Source: Chlorokybus atmophyticus (taxonomy: Eukaryota > Streptophyta > Chlorokybophyceae > Chlorokybales > Chlorokybaceae). Taken from it: a stretch of 64,000 nt of DNA. Made by a program: the position numbers and the translations under genes. The stretch covers positions 941,168-1,005,167 of the forward strand of contig RHPI01002090.1 of assembly GCA_009103225.1 (NCBI GenBank), in the 5' to 3' direction. Shown piece after piece: positions 1-11,135 of the stretch. Each line of letters begins with the position of its first letter. Within the stretch, counting starts at the first letter, position 1. The notes below the pieces were generated by a model, which was given only the letters and a program-made list of their open reading frames with translations, had not been told where the DNA came from and did not search any database.

Positions 1-410
1 GCCCCTTGCCGCAGCTGATCCTGCTGTGATGGCTGATGAGAGGCCTGTGGCGAATGCTGGTACTGTTGTTGCTGCTGTTGTTGCTGATGGTTCTGATGCA
101 GCAGGTGCTGCTGCTGTAGCTGCCCGCCACTATGCTGCCTTTGCAAATGCTGTGCATGCTGCTGTTGCTGCTGCAGTTGCTGCTGCTGCTGGTGGTGGTG
201 CCAGACGGCGGCAAGCCCGCTCACACTCATGCTGCTGTTCATGTCGTCTCGGGCACCAGCGCCACCATCAGAGTCTTGTCCTCCTGCGCTGGGACCACAG
301 CCACCACCTCCCGCGCCGCCTCCGCCAACGACGCCCCCAGCACTGCCACCGCAACCACCACTACCCCCAGCGCTACCTCCGCCGGTGCCGCCTGCACCTG
401 GCCAGTCCAT
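1..410 (-). CDS. Gly-rich then Gln/His-rich protein, N-terminal part (runs off left edge)
   Basis: Read on the minus strand from an ATG at 408-410, the frame is open to the window edge (136 codons). It begins MDWPGAGG, continues as a Gly/Ser/Ala-rich stretch of about 55 residues, then turns into a Gln/His-rich tract with runs of five to eight Gln after about residue 75. The CAG/CAA/CAT mixture codes for Gln and His only in this frame; the plus-strand frames over the same bases are Ala/Val- or Leu-rich by-products. No domain is visible. Such N-termini are common in transcription regulators and RNA-binding proteins of algae, but the function is not determined because the rest of the gene lies outside the window. 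An alternative is a non-coding CAG-rich repeat. Confidence 0.5.
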   Translation of the reverse strand, partial: MDWPGAGGTGGGSAGGSGGCGGSAGGVVGGGGAGGGGCGPSAGGQDSDGGAGARDDMNSSMSVSGLAAVWHHHQQQQQLQQQQQHAQHLQRQHSGGQLQQQHLLHQNHQQQQQQQQYQHSPQASHQPSQQDQLRQG

Positions 411-1930
411 GATGATTGCAGACAGGGCAGTCAATCGCTCATCCCTCAATTGCGGCACACTCCCGGCACAGAGTCAGACACACAGAATGCTATAGAATAG
501 TACATTAATACTACATTAACGCTTAATGTTACTGCTCCCTAATGGTTACGTCCTTCTGAGTCAGTACAGCCTACTGCTCTGCTCACTGTTCTCGCGCTGT
601 GCCTACTCGCTCACGGACAAGCGGGAGTACGACGTTTGAGGGACGGATGCTCGCCGTGGAAATGGTAGAGCTGCCCCTGGATGGCTCATCACACTGTGAC
701 AGCCGTACAGCTTGTGCCCTCGGCTCGCTAGCCGATGCGGGACGTTGCACGCGTTGCATGCCAGTGCGCGCTGATGAGCCATTCTGAACACGCAGGCAGC
801 AGGGGGTAAAAGTGGATGCCGTGCTCCGGCTGGAAGTGACAGGCAAAAAACGAGACAACCTATGACTGCACCGCAATCATCAGCAGTCAGCACGAGCCTG
901 GCTCGACACGAGGCCTGAAGTATCGTACCGCCCGAGATCTGAGGATGCTGTACGGAGATACGGTCTCTGTCCACGATACATTGTGACCAACGTTAGACCG
1001 GCATCGCGTCGACCTAGCAGGGGCCTACCAGCCTATCGGAAAGCTCTATTTACGTTGTTTGATACGCGCAGATTGACAGGACCGTCCTGGTGATGCCTCC
1101 CCGCGAGGGGATGGCCCTCAGCTGCTTTTGGACGCTGCAGATCCACTGGCGAATCCAGCAGCGAATCCAATGCACTCCATTTATGCACTTTTGAAAAGGA
1201 TGCGGCGTGGCGAGGCTATCTTTTGTCTGCCATTAAGATTGACCAATACCTTCTTGCATTGACGATATGCCAACTTGCGTATCCTTTTATGGCGCGCAGC
1301 TTTTCCGTTTCCTTTCCCTCGGTGTCTGTGTGGAATGATTGTACCTAGTACCAAGGACAGTGATGGGGCGTTAACTAGTAGACTACCAGTGGTTGTCGCT
1401 TCCAGTGACACAATCACACTAAACCTCAAAGGACCATTCAATGTCAATGCGGAATCCACATTGACACATCGTGGATCACCAATGCTGCATTGGCAGTGCA
1501 TGAATGGTGATTCACCAGGGGTGATTGACCGGGGGGCACTTTAAGACTGCTAATTGAACGAGGTCAGGCTCACCAGTGTGTATCTCTGCTACAGGATGTC
1601 GTGTTTTCAGACAATGTAACGTTACAACACTTTGATTGTTGTGGCATGCAATGCACATGCAAGGTACAGCTGAATCGACCTGGGTCATTGTAATGTATGC
1701 TTTGCAGTTGTCATGTTGCACATTATTCATCTCCCATTGCATTCACATGGCAATATGTGCGTTAATAGAAGTGGACACGCTTTGTCAATGAGGTTGTTAC
1801 ATAAGCATAGCATGGAAAGCTAAGTGACGCCCTTGGCGAACTATATCAAGCAATAGCATCAACGATCATTACACGCATGAAGTTAGGTACCAACAATTAA
1901 GGTGGGAGCGGAGGCAAAAAAGTTGTAATA
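411..1930. other. intergenic, nothing recognisable
   Basis: This 1.5-kb stretch lies upstream of the Gln/His-rich gene. Short open frames occur on both strands but none shows family motifs or a splice-compatible continuation. The part next to 410 presumably contains that gene's 5' UTR and promoter; no TATA box or other element could be assigned with confidence. Confidence 0.4.
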
Positions 1931-1989
1931 TACAGAATAAGGTTGGCGAATACTTGTACGCTTGTTGTAATCCTTTGCTTAAAACATTT

Positions 1990-2300
1990 ATCTATGTATA
2001 TATATATATATGTGTATACATGTGTATATAAATATACATGTGTGTATATATATATATATTTATATATATGTTATAATATCTATATACATGTACATATATA
2101 CATACCTTCGTGCACACACACACACATACACACACATGCATATACTTATACATGTATACATGTATATATACATGTATAATTATATATATGTATATATATG
2201 TTTATACATGTATATATATACATGCATATATGTATATACATATATACATGTATATATATGTATGTGTGTGTGCGTGTGCGTGTGCGTGCGCGTGTATATG
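1990..2300. repeat. AT/TG/AC microsatellite block
   Basis: Nearly uninterrupted alternating purine-pyrimidine sequence: (TA)n, TACATG and ACAC/TGTG runs, ending in a TGTGTGCG tract near 2260-2290. Apparent open frames here (Tyr/Ile/His/Cys-rich) are by-products of the repeat. Confidence 0.9.
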
Positions 2301-2549
2301 CTGTTATAAGCATGCATGCTTGTATGATTGCTATTATTGCTGTGTATACATGAGGTGCGTAACTACAATATGATACCTCAATTATACTATTTATTGTACG
2401 TTATTACTCATATTACAAAGCATAACGATTGTGCTTTTATTAACTGCTCATGTTTCACGTGCATGCACGTTATTAATATTTATGTTGGAATAGGTTGTCA
2501 TACTTAACAGAATTATATACTTGTATAATATTTTATATGTGTCGTAGCT

Positions 2550-2554
2550 TAGTG
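2550..2554 (+). repeat. target-site duplication TAGTG, left copy
   Basis: TAGTG immediately precedes the 5' LTR. The same five bases immediately follow the 3' LTR at 9468-9472. Five-base duplications are usual for Ty3/gypsy integration. Confidence 0.85.
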
Positions 2555-2891
2555 TGTAACGGTGTGCTACCTCCATAGAGGTTCCCCGCCCTTGTTTAAG
2601 AGTAAATAAGGGTCCCAACGGGATTATACAGCCTATTAAGCCATATTAGGGCCGTTAACCTATGTTAAGGCCTTAACTTAGTGTTACTTATCTGTAACAC
2701 TGATATCGACATGAGACATGAGTCTCATGTCGATATCAGCCGCATGGCGGTGCTGCTAACGCAGCGGCCGCCATAGCCAGGGGATCTTCTGCTTCGGTGG
2801 TGGCCCTGGCGGCGGCGGTAGCGGCGTCATTGCTGGTGGCGGTGTTGGGGTAGGGGATTAAAGGGAGGAGGGAGCACAACCCCCCCTTTCA
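2555..2891 (+). repeat. 5' LTR of gypsy element 1
   Basis: 337 bp, starts TGTAACGG and ends CCTTTCA, directly followed by the PBS. Matches 9116-9467 over almost its whole length, including the GCCATATTAGGGCCG and CTAACGCAGCGGCCG segments. Confidence 0.92.
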
Positions 2892-2892
2892 T

Positions 2893-2904
2893 TGGTATCG
2901 GAGC
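2893..2904 (+). other. primer binding site TGGTATCGGAGC
   Basis: One base after the 5' LTR. It differs at one position from TGGTATCAGAGC, the sequence complementary to the 3' end of initiator tRNA-Met that primes many gypsy and copia elements. Confidence 0.88.
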
Positions 2905-3781
2905 GCGGGCGGCGAGGGGCCTGTGGGAGGGGCGGCGGCAGGCGGCAGCGACTGCGGCGGCAGGCGGCAGCACTGACCAGTGGCGGCAGGCGGCAGCGAC
3001 TGCAGCGGCGGCGGCAGCTAGCAGCCGCTACCCACCAGGGTGGGTAGTGGCGGTTGTTAGCTAGTTGTTGTTGTTGTTGTTGTTGTTGTTATTGTAGTTA
3101 TAGTTGATGCTGGTGCTTAGCCTAGCTTAGCCTAGTTTGCATGCCTTGCCCTGCCTTGCCTACCCAGGCTTGTTAGCTTGCTTGAAGGGGAGGCGGCCAC
3201 TCAGGCAGCCCATCCCCCAAGCATTGCATGCCCAGCACATCACTTGTATCACATTATTGTGATAACATTACTGTAATTGTGCTTGTGTGCTTGCCACCAC
3301 GTAAATATCGTGGTGGTGTCAAGGGTGTGAAAGTATTCACAAAACCCTTGTGAGGCAGTCCGGTGGCAACATTGGCTGCCGTTACCGCCAGTCAGTGCGG
3401 TGAGGGTTAGAGTCACTCCATGCGGCCGATATCGAATTCACAACTCACAACTCGCTGATATCAGCCTATAGGGTTGATTCAACGAGATTCTGGCACTCTG
3501 TGTGTCAATTACAATTGTGGGTTGAGCTGAGTTGTACAAAGTGAGAACTTTGACAAGTTGTAACTTGTGAACCGCCGCGTGGATTTGCGTGCGGTTTGTT
3601 TCAAAGTGAGTGTCTAGTTGAAAGGTGTGCGGAGAGCTCTTATTTGAGCTGAATACTCCACGTTAAGCACTTGAAACTTGACGAGACAAAATCTATAAAT
3701 TTCGACACTTTTGCAGTGCACAACTTGTGTGTTTTGTACACTTGCACACTTCTACTATTGACGGCTTGCATTCTTGGGCAG
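2905..3781 (+). other. untranslated leader of gypsy element 1
   Basis: About 0.88 kb between PBS and gag. The first part is GC-rich with repeated GGCGGCAGGCGGCAG units (2930-3020) and a (GTT)n run at 3060-3090. No coding frame is recognisable. Confidence 0.6.
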
Positions 3782-5233
3782 ATGTCTGACCCAGGAGGGG
3801 ATGATGTGGAGAAGTCCACATCATATGAGCCATCGAGTGAAGAGGAAGTGAACTACTCTGACACGAGTGAAAGCTATAGACTTACTGACAGTGAGAAGGA
3901 AGGAGCTAAGCAAGACAGCAAAGCTTCTCCCAACCAATCTTCTCGAAGTGGACCAGCTGCAGTGGACACACAGAGTGTCATTGGCGGGGCCATTGAGAAG
4001 TATGCCTTAGAGCGTAAAGCTCTACTTGCTGCCCACCCTCAGTTTCGTCAGGAAACGTGGGATGCATGGGCGCAGACGGTTCGTAATGGCTATGAGACAG
4101 ACTTCGCCACACTCCCTCGTGCAAGCAAGGAGATGGTGATCCGCATGCTCGAGCATGAGCTGACGAACAACATCCCGCCGCTCGTGCGAGGTGATCCAAA
4201 CGTGGCTGCTATTATGACAGTATATGATAAGCCTCTGCCTTACCAATGCAAGCGAATGGCGTTTGAGGCTTTGGCCAACTTGGGAGTGGAAACCTCATTG
4301 CGTTGCAAGGATGTGTTCTGGTACTTGGGACTCAACTTGGAAGACAAGTTGGCTGGCCGAGTGCAGTTGACGGCACGCCTCGATGCTATGCAGGCTGAGT
4401 TGGTGGCGCTGTGCCAACAGGTGGCGAGTGCTACTTCAGCAGCTGGTACATCAGCGGGGCTGCCGGTTACAGCGCTGAACAAGCCTGAAAAGTTCAAGCC
4501 TGACGGCAGCGTCAGCATTCACGATTGGGTGGTCACTGTCGAGCACTACTTGACGGCACTCAAGCGCCCGGTTAATGAGCACATTGCTGTTGCTGCGTTG
4601 CTCATGCTATCTTCTGCTCTTGCCGAATGGGCGAGGCAGATGGAAAATGGTGCTGCTAAGCCAGTGGAGGCACTTTACCAGTGCCTGATGGAACGCTATG
4701 GTGGCATGGACCCGGCTACTCAGACTCGCAACAAGCTCAGCAAGTTGCGCCAGAATGGTCGGGCGGCCTCAGCATATCTGCAGAACTTGTTTCAGGCATT
4801 GGTGGGTCGTGCAAACAGCGGCCTCATGCCCATGGACAAGGCCGAGCAATTTTAGTTGTACAAGCGCGGATCGGATGCGCGTATACGTGATTAGCTGCAG
4901 TATAACACGGCAACGGGACTTCCTTGGGTTCCAGAGGACTTGGCCAAGCTGCAGAAGCTGAGCGTGTACCTGTACAACGATGACACGGCGGTGCAAAACA
5001 AGTCACATGTGGCAGTTTTGGCCAAGCCGCCGGGGGTGGGAGGAAAGCGTTTCTCTCATCCGAGTGCACACCTGGCAAAGAAGGCGAAGACATTTGGTGC
5101 TTCTACCAGTGGCGCACCTGCTGGTGGTGCCATGCCTGCTGCTGCTCGCACCTGTTACGTCTGTCATCAGCCTGGCCACATTGCAAGGAACTGCCCAACC
5201 AAGGGGAAGGGCAAGGCCAAGAAGGTTGAATAG
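3782..5233 (+). pseudogene. gag (capsid/nucleocapsid), interrupted
   Basis: The ATG at 3782 opens a frame to a TAG at 4853-4855. It starts with an acidic Ser/Glu-rich region and continues with an alpha-helical capsid-like segment. After the stop, a shifted frame (about 4940-5233) carries a retroviral-type CCHC zinc knuckle (C-x2-C-x4-H-x4-C; CYVCHQPGH, 5153-5194) followed by a Lys-rich tail. The two parts were one gag gene; the stop and frame change make it a pseudogene. Confidence 0.85.
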
Positions 5234-5242
5234 GATTTTGCC

Positions 5243-5782
5243 GTGACTGATGTAGAAGTGGTTGATAACCAGTTGCTTGTACTAGTAGCAAACTGGTTTG
5301 ATGAGCTGTTCCAAGTGCATGTAATGACGCATGCATGGCGAGCACATAGCAGATTGCCGTTTTTTAATGTTGAAAAGGTGGAAGAGAATGCTTGTGTGTT
5401 GGTACATGTGAAGCTTAATCTGCTTACCAATGTGTTGCACACTTTGACCGAGTTGCAAAGTAAGCACCGAACCTTAAGTGTGGTAGGGATGGTGCCCAAA
5501 TATCATGGCCCAAGGTTGAAACACATTCGAGGGGGAACTGTGTTGAAGCAATTTAGCAAACGTGAAACAGGGACAGTGCGATTGTCAGCAATTTTACTCA
5601 ACCCTCGCATTAGTCACGGACTCTTGGCTACATTTCAAAGACGGGTAGTACCTCTGTTGTGGACATTTAATGGCACAATGCAAGGTGTAAACAGTTCGTT
5701 CTTGATTGACACTGGTGTAACACACAATTTTGTTGAGGAACAATGGGTTGTGCGCAACAAGCGTGTAAATAATAGCGTGTAA
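5243..5782 (+). pseudogene. protease-like region of pol
   Basis: The frame contains FLIDTGVTHNFVEE near 5700-5745, which matches the retropepsin active-site context (hydrophobic, D-T-G, then a hydrophobic strand). The frame ends at 5782, and a further gap of about 100 bases precedes the RT frame, so the region is broken. Confidence 0.65.
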
Positions 5783-5887
5783 ACCCTCTGCATTTTCAGC
5801 TGCCGGTGCGGGGGGTGCGTTGCCAGTGAAAGGGGAAATATAAATGAAATAAAGATTGGTAATTATCATGCCACTCTTACTTTCATA

Positions 5888-6975
5888 GTGGTATCCATCG
5901 ACATATCAGGTGTTGATGTGGTATTAAGACAGGAATGGCAGGAGAATGTAAAAATGACATTGGATACTGGCGCACGCTTGTGCACAGTAAAGAAAGGTGG
6001 TAAGCGTGTAACATTGTCTGTGAAAGGGTCACATAGCTTGGACCACAAGCAACCCGACCTTACGCTACTCACTGCACTGCAAGTGAAACGTGCGTTGCGC
6101 AAAAACACACCGGCTTTTCTGGTACACTTGACGTCGTCGGACGACTTTGTGTCGGGAAGTACAGAAGGTGTTGCAGACATCATTGAGAAATATCCAGATG
6201 TGTTCTCAGATGAGTTGCCATGCTTACCTCCTAATCGAGGTGTCGAGCACATAATACTACTCATTCCTGATAGTGAGCCTCCGTTTCGGCCTATATATAG
6301 GCTGAGCCCCCGAGAGAGGGGGGAAATGGAAACTCAAATCAAAGAGTTATTAGAAAAGGGGTTGATTGAACCGAGTTCTTCACCCTTTGGCGCGCCCATC
6401 TTGTTTGTGATGAAAAAGAATGGAAAGCTGCGCATGTGTGTGGATTACCGTGCTTTGAACAAGATCACGGTAAAGAATCGATACCCGTTGCCTCGGATTG
6501 ATGATGTGTTTGATAAACTGTTGGGTAATGTGTACTTTAGTACGTTGGAGTTGACAAGTGGGTATCATCAAATCCGGATTCATCCTTCTGATGTTTACAA
6601 GACAGCATTTAGAACACCCTCGGGTCATTATCAATACAAAGTGTTACCTTTTGGATTGATAATGCGCCCGCAGTGTTTCAGAAGGAAATGAATAAGATTT
6701 TTGGTGGCATACTTGGTAAGTATATGATGGTTTACTTGGATGACATCATTGTCTTTAGTAAAACCAAGGAAGAGCATAAGCAGCACTTGGAAGCGGTGTT
6801 CGCCTTGCTGCGTACACATCGCTTGTTTGCCAATGTTGCGAAGTGTGACTTCTGCAAGACGGAGTTGCCATTCTTGCGGCACATCGTGAGCGGTGCGGGT
6901 GTCAAATCTGACCCTCGCAAAGTGCAAGTGGTAAAAGATTGGCCTCAACTTAAGAATATCCATCAGTTAAGATAA
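5888..6975 (+). pseudogene. reverse transcriptase, frameshifted
   Basis: The first frame (5888-6691) has the gypsy RT lead-in ([11 protein letters not shown]), then [18 protein letters not shown] and [11 protein letters not shown]. After LPFGL the frame shifts near 6660 and continues at 6673-6975 with the catalytic YLDDIIVFSK intact. A TAA at 6973-6975 interrupts the connection region. The family assignment is firm; the enzyme cannot be made from this copy. Confidence 0.9.
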
Positions 6976-6978
6976 TTC

Positions 6979-7728
6979 TTGAGGTTGGCAAACTACTTTC
7001 GCAAGTTTATAATGGGGTACTCTACAGTTGTGGTGCCTTTGACAAAACTGTTGCGAAAGGATGCCCCATTCTCTTGGACAGCAGCACAAGAAGCTGCTAT
7101 GCAACAAGTGAAGCTGGCTTTGACTTCGGCACCAGTATTGGCATTGCCAAATTGGGATAAACACTTCATTGTGATTAGCGATGCCTCCACCCTTGGGTGT
7201 GGTGCAGTATTGCTACAAGATGGCCGACCATGTGCTTATGAGAGTAGGAAATTCATCCCAGCAGAGGTGAACTACACTACCACTGAGCAGAAATTGCTTG
7301 GTATAGTGCATGCTCTTAAAACATGGCGATGTTACTTGGAGGGAGTTCAGTTCACAGTGGTAACTGATCACAACCCGTTGGTGTACTTCTCAACACAGCT
7401 AAACTTGTCGCGTAGGCAAGCTTGCCGGAATGAGTTCCTGTCGCGATTTACCTTTAAATGGGTATACCGGCCTGGCAGAACCAACATGGCAGATCCTCTG
7501 GATCGCTGTCCGTCATTGTTGACAGTTATGCGTGCGCAGTTGCTTGCAACGCATGGTACATTGCCTCCTGATGAGTTTGTGCAAGCCGTTTTACAAGGGT
7601 ATGCATTAGACCCATGGTTCCCTATACAAGAAAGTGTACAACACATTGACAAAAGAGACAACTTGTATTATATGAGCGCCAGCTTGGTGATACCTGACCA
7701 TGCTGGTTTGCGCATAATGCATAGCTAA
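6979..7728 (+). pseudogene. RNase H domain of pol
   Basis: Frame of 249 codons with the RT/RNase H connection (LANYFRKFI), the RNase H start VISDASTLGCGAVLLQ, TTTEQKLLGIVHALK and VVTDHNPLVYF, all characteristic of Ty3/gypsy RNase H. It is separated from RT by the stop at 6975 and ends before the integrase zinc-binding region. Confidence 0.88.
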
Positions 7729-8634
7729 AGTACACGATCCACCGTATGCTGGGCACTTTGGGGGTCGTAAGACTACTAAAGCAGCGCAACAATTGTACTG
7801 GTGGCATCGTTGCCTGTTGACGTGAAGCATTATGTTGACACGTGTGGCAAATGTCCGCGTGACAAGCCGTTACGTCAAATTCCCGCTGGGTTGCTGCGAC
7901 CTTTGCCTGTTCCTGATGGCAAGTGGGAAAGTGTCAGTATGGACCTAGTTACTGAGCTCCCGGAGACAGCATTAGGGCACACGGTGGTTGCAGTTTTTGT
8001 GGACTGTTTAACAAAAATGGTTCACATTGTCCCTTGCCGCACAGAAATAAGCTCCCGTGAGTTAGCGATGGTTTTTGTCACCTCTGTGTTTAAGTTATAT
8101 GGCTTGCATCGTAACTTCGTGTCTGATCGCGATTTGTAGCTCATTTCTGGAAGTCGCTGTGCAGCTTCTTACATATTCAACAGAACATGAGCACAGCTTA
8201 CCATCCACAGACGGATGGTCAAACAGAGCGCGCCAACCAAGTTATTGAGGAAACCATCCGGCATTATGTGAGTCCGAACCAATCTGATTGGGATGTTTAT
8301 CTCCCAATGGCTGAGTTCGCGATTAACAATGCATGGCAAAAGAGTGTGCAGGAAATTCCGTTTTTCTTGAATTATGAGTCCACTGAGTCCTGCAAACATT
8401 AAGTTGCCCGCTACCGACATAACTCGCGTACCTGCAGCGCGCGAGATGGCTTCGGCCATGCAAGATAGGTTAGCGTTGGCAAAAACCTGTTTGCGCGCAG
8501 CGCAAAACAGACAAAAAGCCCATGCTGATACGCATCGTAGAGAGGCCAACTACGATGTGGGCTGTTCGGTGCTTCTCAGCACCAAAAACATATCTATCAA
8601 GGGAGTGGGTACCCGCAAGTTTTTCCCTCGCTAA
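7729..8634 (+). pseudogene. integrase, broken into three frames
   Basis: The zinc-binding region (HFGGRKTTKAAQQLYWW, then DTCGKCPRDK) lies at about 7735-7870. The core starts SMDLVTELPETALG (7937-) and includes FVDCLTKMVH and FVSDRDL before a TAG at 8137-8139. A further frame, 8187-8402, carries STAYHPQTDGQTERANQ, the conserved integrase core end. The C-terminal part lies at 8374-8634. Deletions and stops separate the segments. Confidence 0.87.
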
Positions 8635-8639
8635 ATAGG

Positions 8640-8961
8640 CCGTGTTAAAAGTGCTTGATCGGGTCGGCACTCACGTGTATCGTTTGGACTTGCCAAAATC
8701 GATACGCATTCACAAGTGTTTCATGTAAGTGTACTGAAACCGCACCGTTCTGACGGTCGGGTTCAACCTCCTCCACCCCCCGTTGCAGTGGATGGCGACG
8801 ATAATTTCGAGTATGAGGTGGAAGAAATCCTGAGTCATCGTAAGCCTCAACGCGGACGCGCGCCGTCTTAGTTTGTGAAATGGAAAGGGTATGATGTTGA
8901 GCACAATACATGGGAGCCCGAAAGGAATCTTACCAATTGCCAGGAAATTCTTCGGGGGTAA
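8640..8961 (+). pseudogene. integrase tail and chromodomain
   Basis: Near 8650-8750 there is a degenerate LDLPKSIRIHKCFHVSVLKP-like segment, the usual gypsy integrase tail. From about 8809, YEVEEILSHRK, then after a stop FVKWKGYDVEHNTWEP: a chromodomain signature with the aromatic residues that bind methylated histone tails. An in-frame TAG at about 8869 interrupts it. Confidence 0.82.
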
Positions 8962-9103
8962 TGGAGTATTGTGTCCACATGCGGACGGTAAAAGAGTGCT
9001 GGCAGACATCTTTACCGCTTCGGCCCTGATTCTCTTACTACTTTCGTTCCTTTACTCGTGGTGGGGCTTTGCGAACCCTTCAATGAGGACATTAAAACCT
9101 AAG

Positions 9104-9113
9104 TGGGGGGGAA
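9104..9113 (+). other. polypurine tract of element 1
   Basis: TGGGGGGGAA lies just upstream of the 3' LTR, where the plus-strand primer of LTR retrotransposons sits. Confidence 0.75.
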
Positions 9114-9115
9114 TA

Positions 9116-9467
9116 AGTAACGGTATGCTACCGCCATAGAGGTTCCCCGCCCTTGTTTAAGAGTAAATAAGGGTCCCAACGGGATTATACAGCCTATTAA
9201 GCCATATTAGGGCCGTTAACCTATGTTAAGGCCCTAATATGGCTTGGGTTAATGTAATGTTAGTTATCTGTAACACTAATATCGACATGAGACATGAGTC
9301 TCATGTGGATATCAGCCGCATGGCGGCGCTGCTAACGCAGCGGCCGTCATAGCCAGGGGATCTTCTGCTTCGGCAGTGGCCTTGGCGGCGGCGGTAGCGG
9401 CGGCGTGGCTGGTGGCGGTGTTGGGGTAGGGGATTAAAGGGAGGAGGGAGCACAGCCCCCCCTTACA
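9116..9467 (+). repeat. 3' LTR of gypsy element 1
   Basis: 352 bp, starts AGTAACGG (one base off TGTAACGG), ends CCTTACA, followed by the TAGTG target duplication at 9468-9472. It carries an insertion of about 15 bp relative to the 5' copy. Confidence 0.92.
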
Positions 9468-10410
9468 TAGTGTAATTCATCATGTTTATGGTAGTTGAGC
9501 AGTTAGACCACGCAATAACTAGCTCTTTTATTTACTTAATGATTTAACTCATTCATAAACAATAAAATAATAGCGAAAAGTCTTTAAGTTTTTACTCCTA
9601 GCCTTGATTTTAAGACGTATACTGCAAGTGGTATAGGCATCAATGAAATCAAACCACTTTTAGGGTAAAGGATCATTGAATTGCGTAACCACGCCGTTTG
9701 TCGTTTAGTAGATTGCTCGAAGACATGTAATAATAATCCGTTAACTATGCAAATGACCGAGAACAATCGTTAATCCGGTTGAGATGCATAGGTTGTGCTG
9801 GCGCACACTGCAAAGCGTGGCTCTCTCTCTCTCTCTAATATTGCAAGTGAACTGTACACTTAGCGCAGATGTTCGCACAAGTATTGCAAGCGTTACAGGC
9901 ATCAACAAATCAAACCACTTTGTAAGTGGAAAAACCATATATGTCCCAAAGTACGTAGTTCATAATAACATAATCTACCCAAAACAAAATGTAACAATGA
10001 TACATCAACAACCACTTGAAAAACCACTCGAAAAACCACAACCACTTCGGATTTACAGCTCCACAAAGGCATAAGGACTCATTGCTGAACTTCATTGTTT
10101 GAAGCTACCATGTGCAATGCGACACATCTCACAACACTTCACACCTGCATAATCAACCACAAATGTCAATTGTGTACACAGCCAAGTACGCAGCTGTAAG
10201 AGGAGCCCTTTGCTTACCTCCTTGTGACTCACTCGGACGGCAAATGGTCAGTTAGTTCACTCAAAAACTTAGCCACTTCATTTTCTTGCCGAATGACTTC
10301 ACTCGGCGATCCCCAATCCGGACTAGGGCACCTTCGCCAATTTCTAATCTATTCGCGACGTCGCATATTCCCCGCCGAGGTCTATCTCGGCCTCAATTTC
10401 TCCAATCCGA

Positions 10411-10442
10411 TAGTTCACTTTGCGCCTTTGCAAAGTGAACTA
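10411..10442. repeat. 13-bp perfect inverted repeat
   Basis: TAGTTCACTTTGC at 10411-10423 pairs perfectly with GCAAAGTGAACTA at 10430-10442 across a 6-base loop. Confidence 0.85.
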
Positions 10443-10639
10443 AGACTATCCTTGCCGCGAAACTATTGACTCCGGTTAAGGACGGCGTTGAAGCACCTAG
10501 TAGTGCGAAAGAAAAGGAGAACTACCAGCCAATTCGGCTTTTAATTAACCCCAACCTCACAATGGATTGAACTCGCTCGACTTGATCAAGCGAGGTGGCG
10601 TGTTTTAAACTGGCCGCCAAACCCACATGACTTTTTAAT

Positions 10640-10706
10640 TTGTCCAATTCTACTTGCGGTAGGAGTCGGCGGCTACCTTGGGCTACGTGCAAGTAGAATT
10701 GAACAA
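10640..10706. repeat. 18-bp inverted repeat with 31-base loop
   Basis: TTGTCCAATTCTACTTGC (10640-10657) is complementary to GCAAGTAGAATTGAACAA (10689-10706) except for one position. Confidence 0.85.
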
Positions 10707-11135
10707 GCCAATCATTAACAAACTCATACGATATCGTAACTAAGTGCGCTTAAGTGCGTGATAAGTGGGGAATGAGAGACTCATGAATATTTGCAACTTA
10801 CCGAAGCTAGCCTTGCTCACATGCCCTCTCTCTTATGGCCGCGGATTTCCCTCATAACCGCAAGGGGGACTTCGTGATTCCAACTACTCGGCCCCTAGAT
10901 AATAATCATTGACTGATTCATGTTGAATTAACATATGATGCAGTTAGACTCGCGTCTTTGGAAACATTGTGTATATATATACAGCGGTACAAATGTTAGT
11001 CTTAAATCCTTGGAAGAATCCTTTGCTGACTCCTTCCAACAATTTCGCGACATGAAGCTTGTATATATGTGCTATGCTTGCAAAAGCGCGATTGCTTATA
11101 TGTGCCAAAAACAATATCACCCGATGCAGAGCTTT

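Larger units (their letters stand above)
2555..9467 (+). mobile_element. Ty3/gypsy LTR retrotransposon with chromodomain (decayed)
   Basis: A complete 6.9-kb insertion: two LTRs (337 and 352 bp) beginning TGTAAC/AGTAAC and ending TTTCA/TTACA, a PBS, a polypurine tract, and a 5-bp target duplication. Internal order is gag with CCHC zinc knuckle, protease-like region, reverse transcriptase, RNase H, integrase, chromodomain, which is the Ty3/gypsy order; the terminal chromodomain is typical of chromoviruses. The coding region is broken by several stop codons and frameshifts, so this copy is not autonomous. The LTRs differ by substitutions and by an insertion of about 15 bp in the 3' copy (around 9236-9258), so the insertion is not very recent. 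Confidence 0.93.
9473..11135. other. AT-rich spacer between the two gypsy elements
   Basis: No gene recognised. It contains a degenerate internal repeat (around 9628-9662 and 9888-9922, both with AAATCAAACCACTTT or near matches), tandem AACCACTTGAAAA-like units at 10010-10050, and two hairpins (listed separately). It may be remnant mobile DNA. Confidence 0.45.

Noticed and set aside
26-500. Plus-strand frames rich in Ala/Val, Leu or Pro
   Set aside because: They lie over the CAG-type repeat whose sensible coding frame is on the minus strand; composition is a by-product of the repeat.
1943-2373. Tyr/Ile/His-rich open frames
   Set aside because: Pure translation of the TATA/TG microsatellite.
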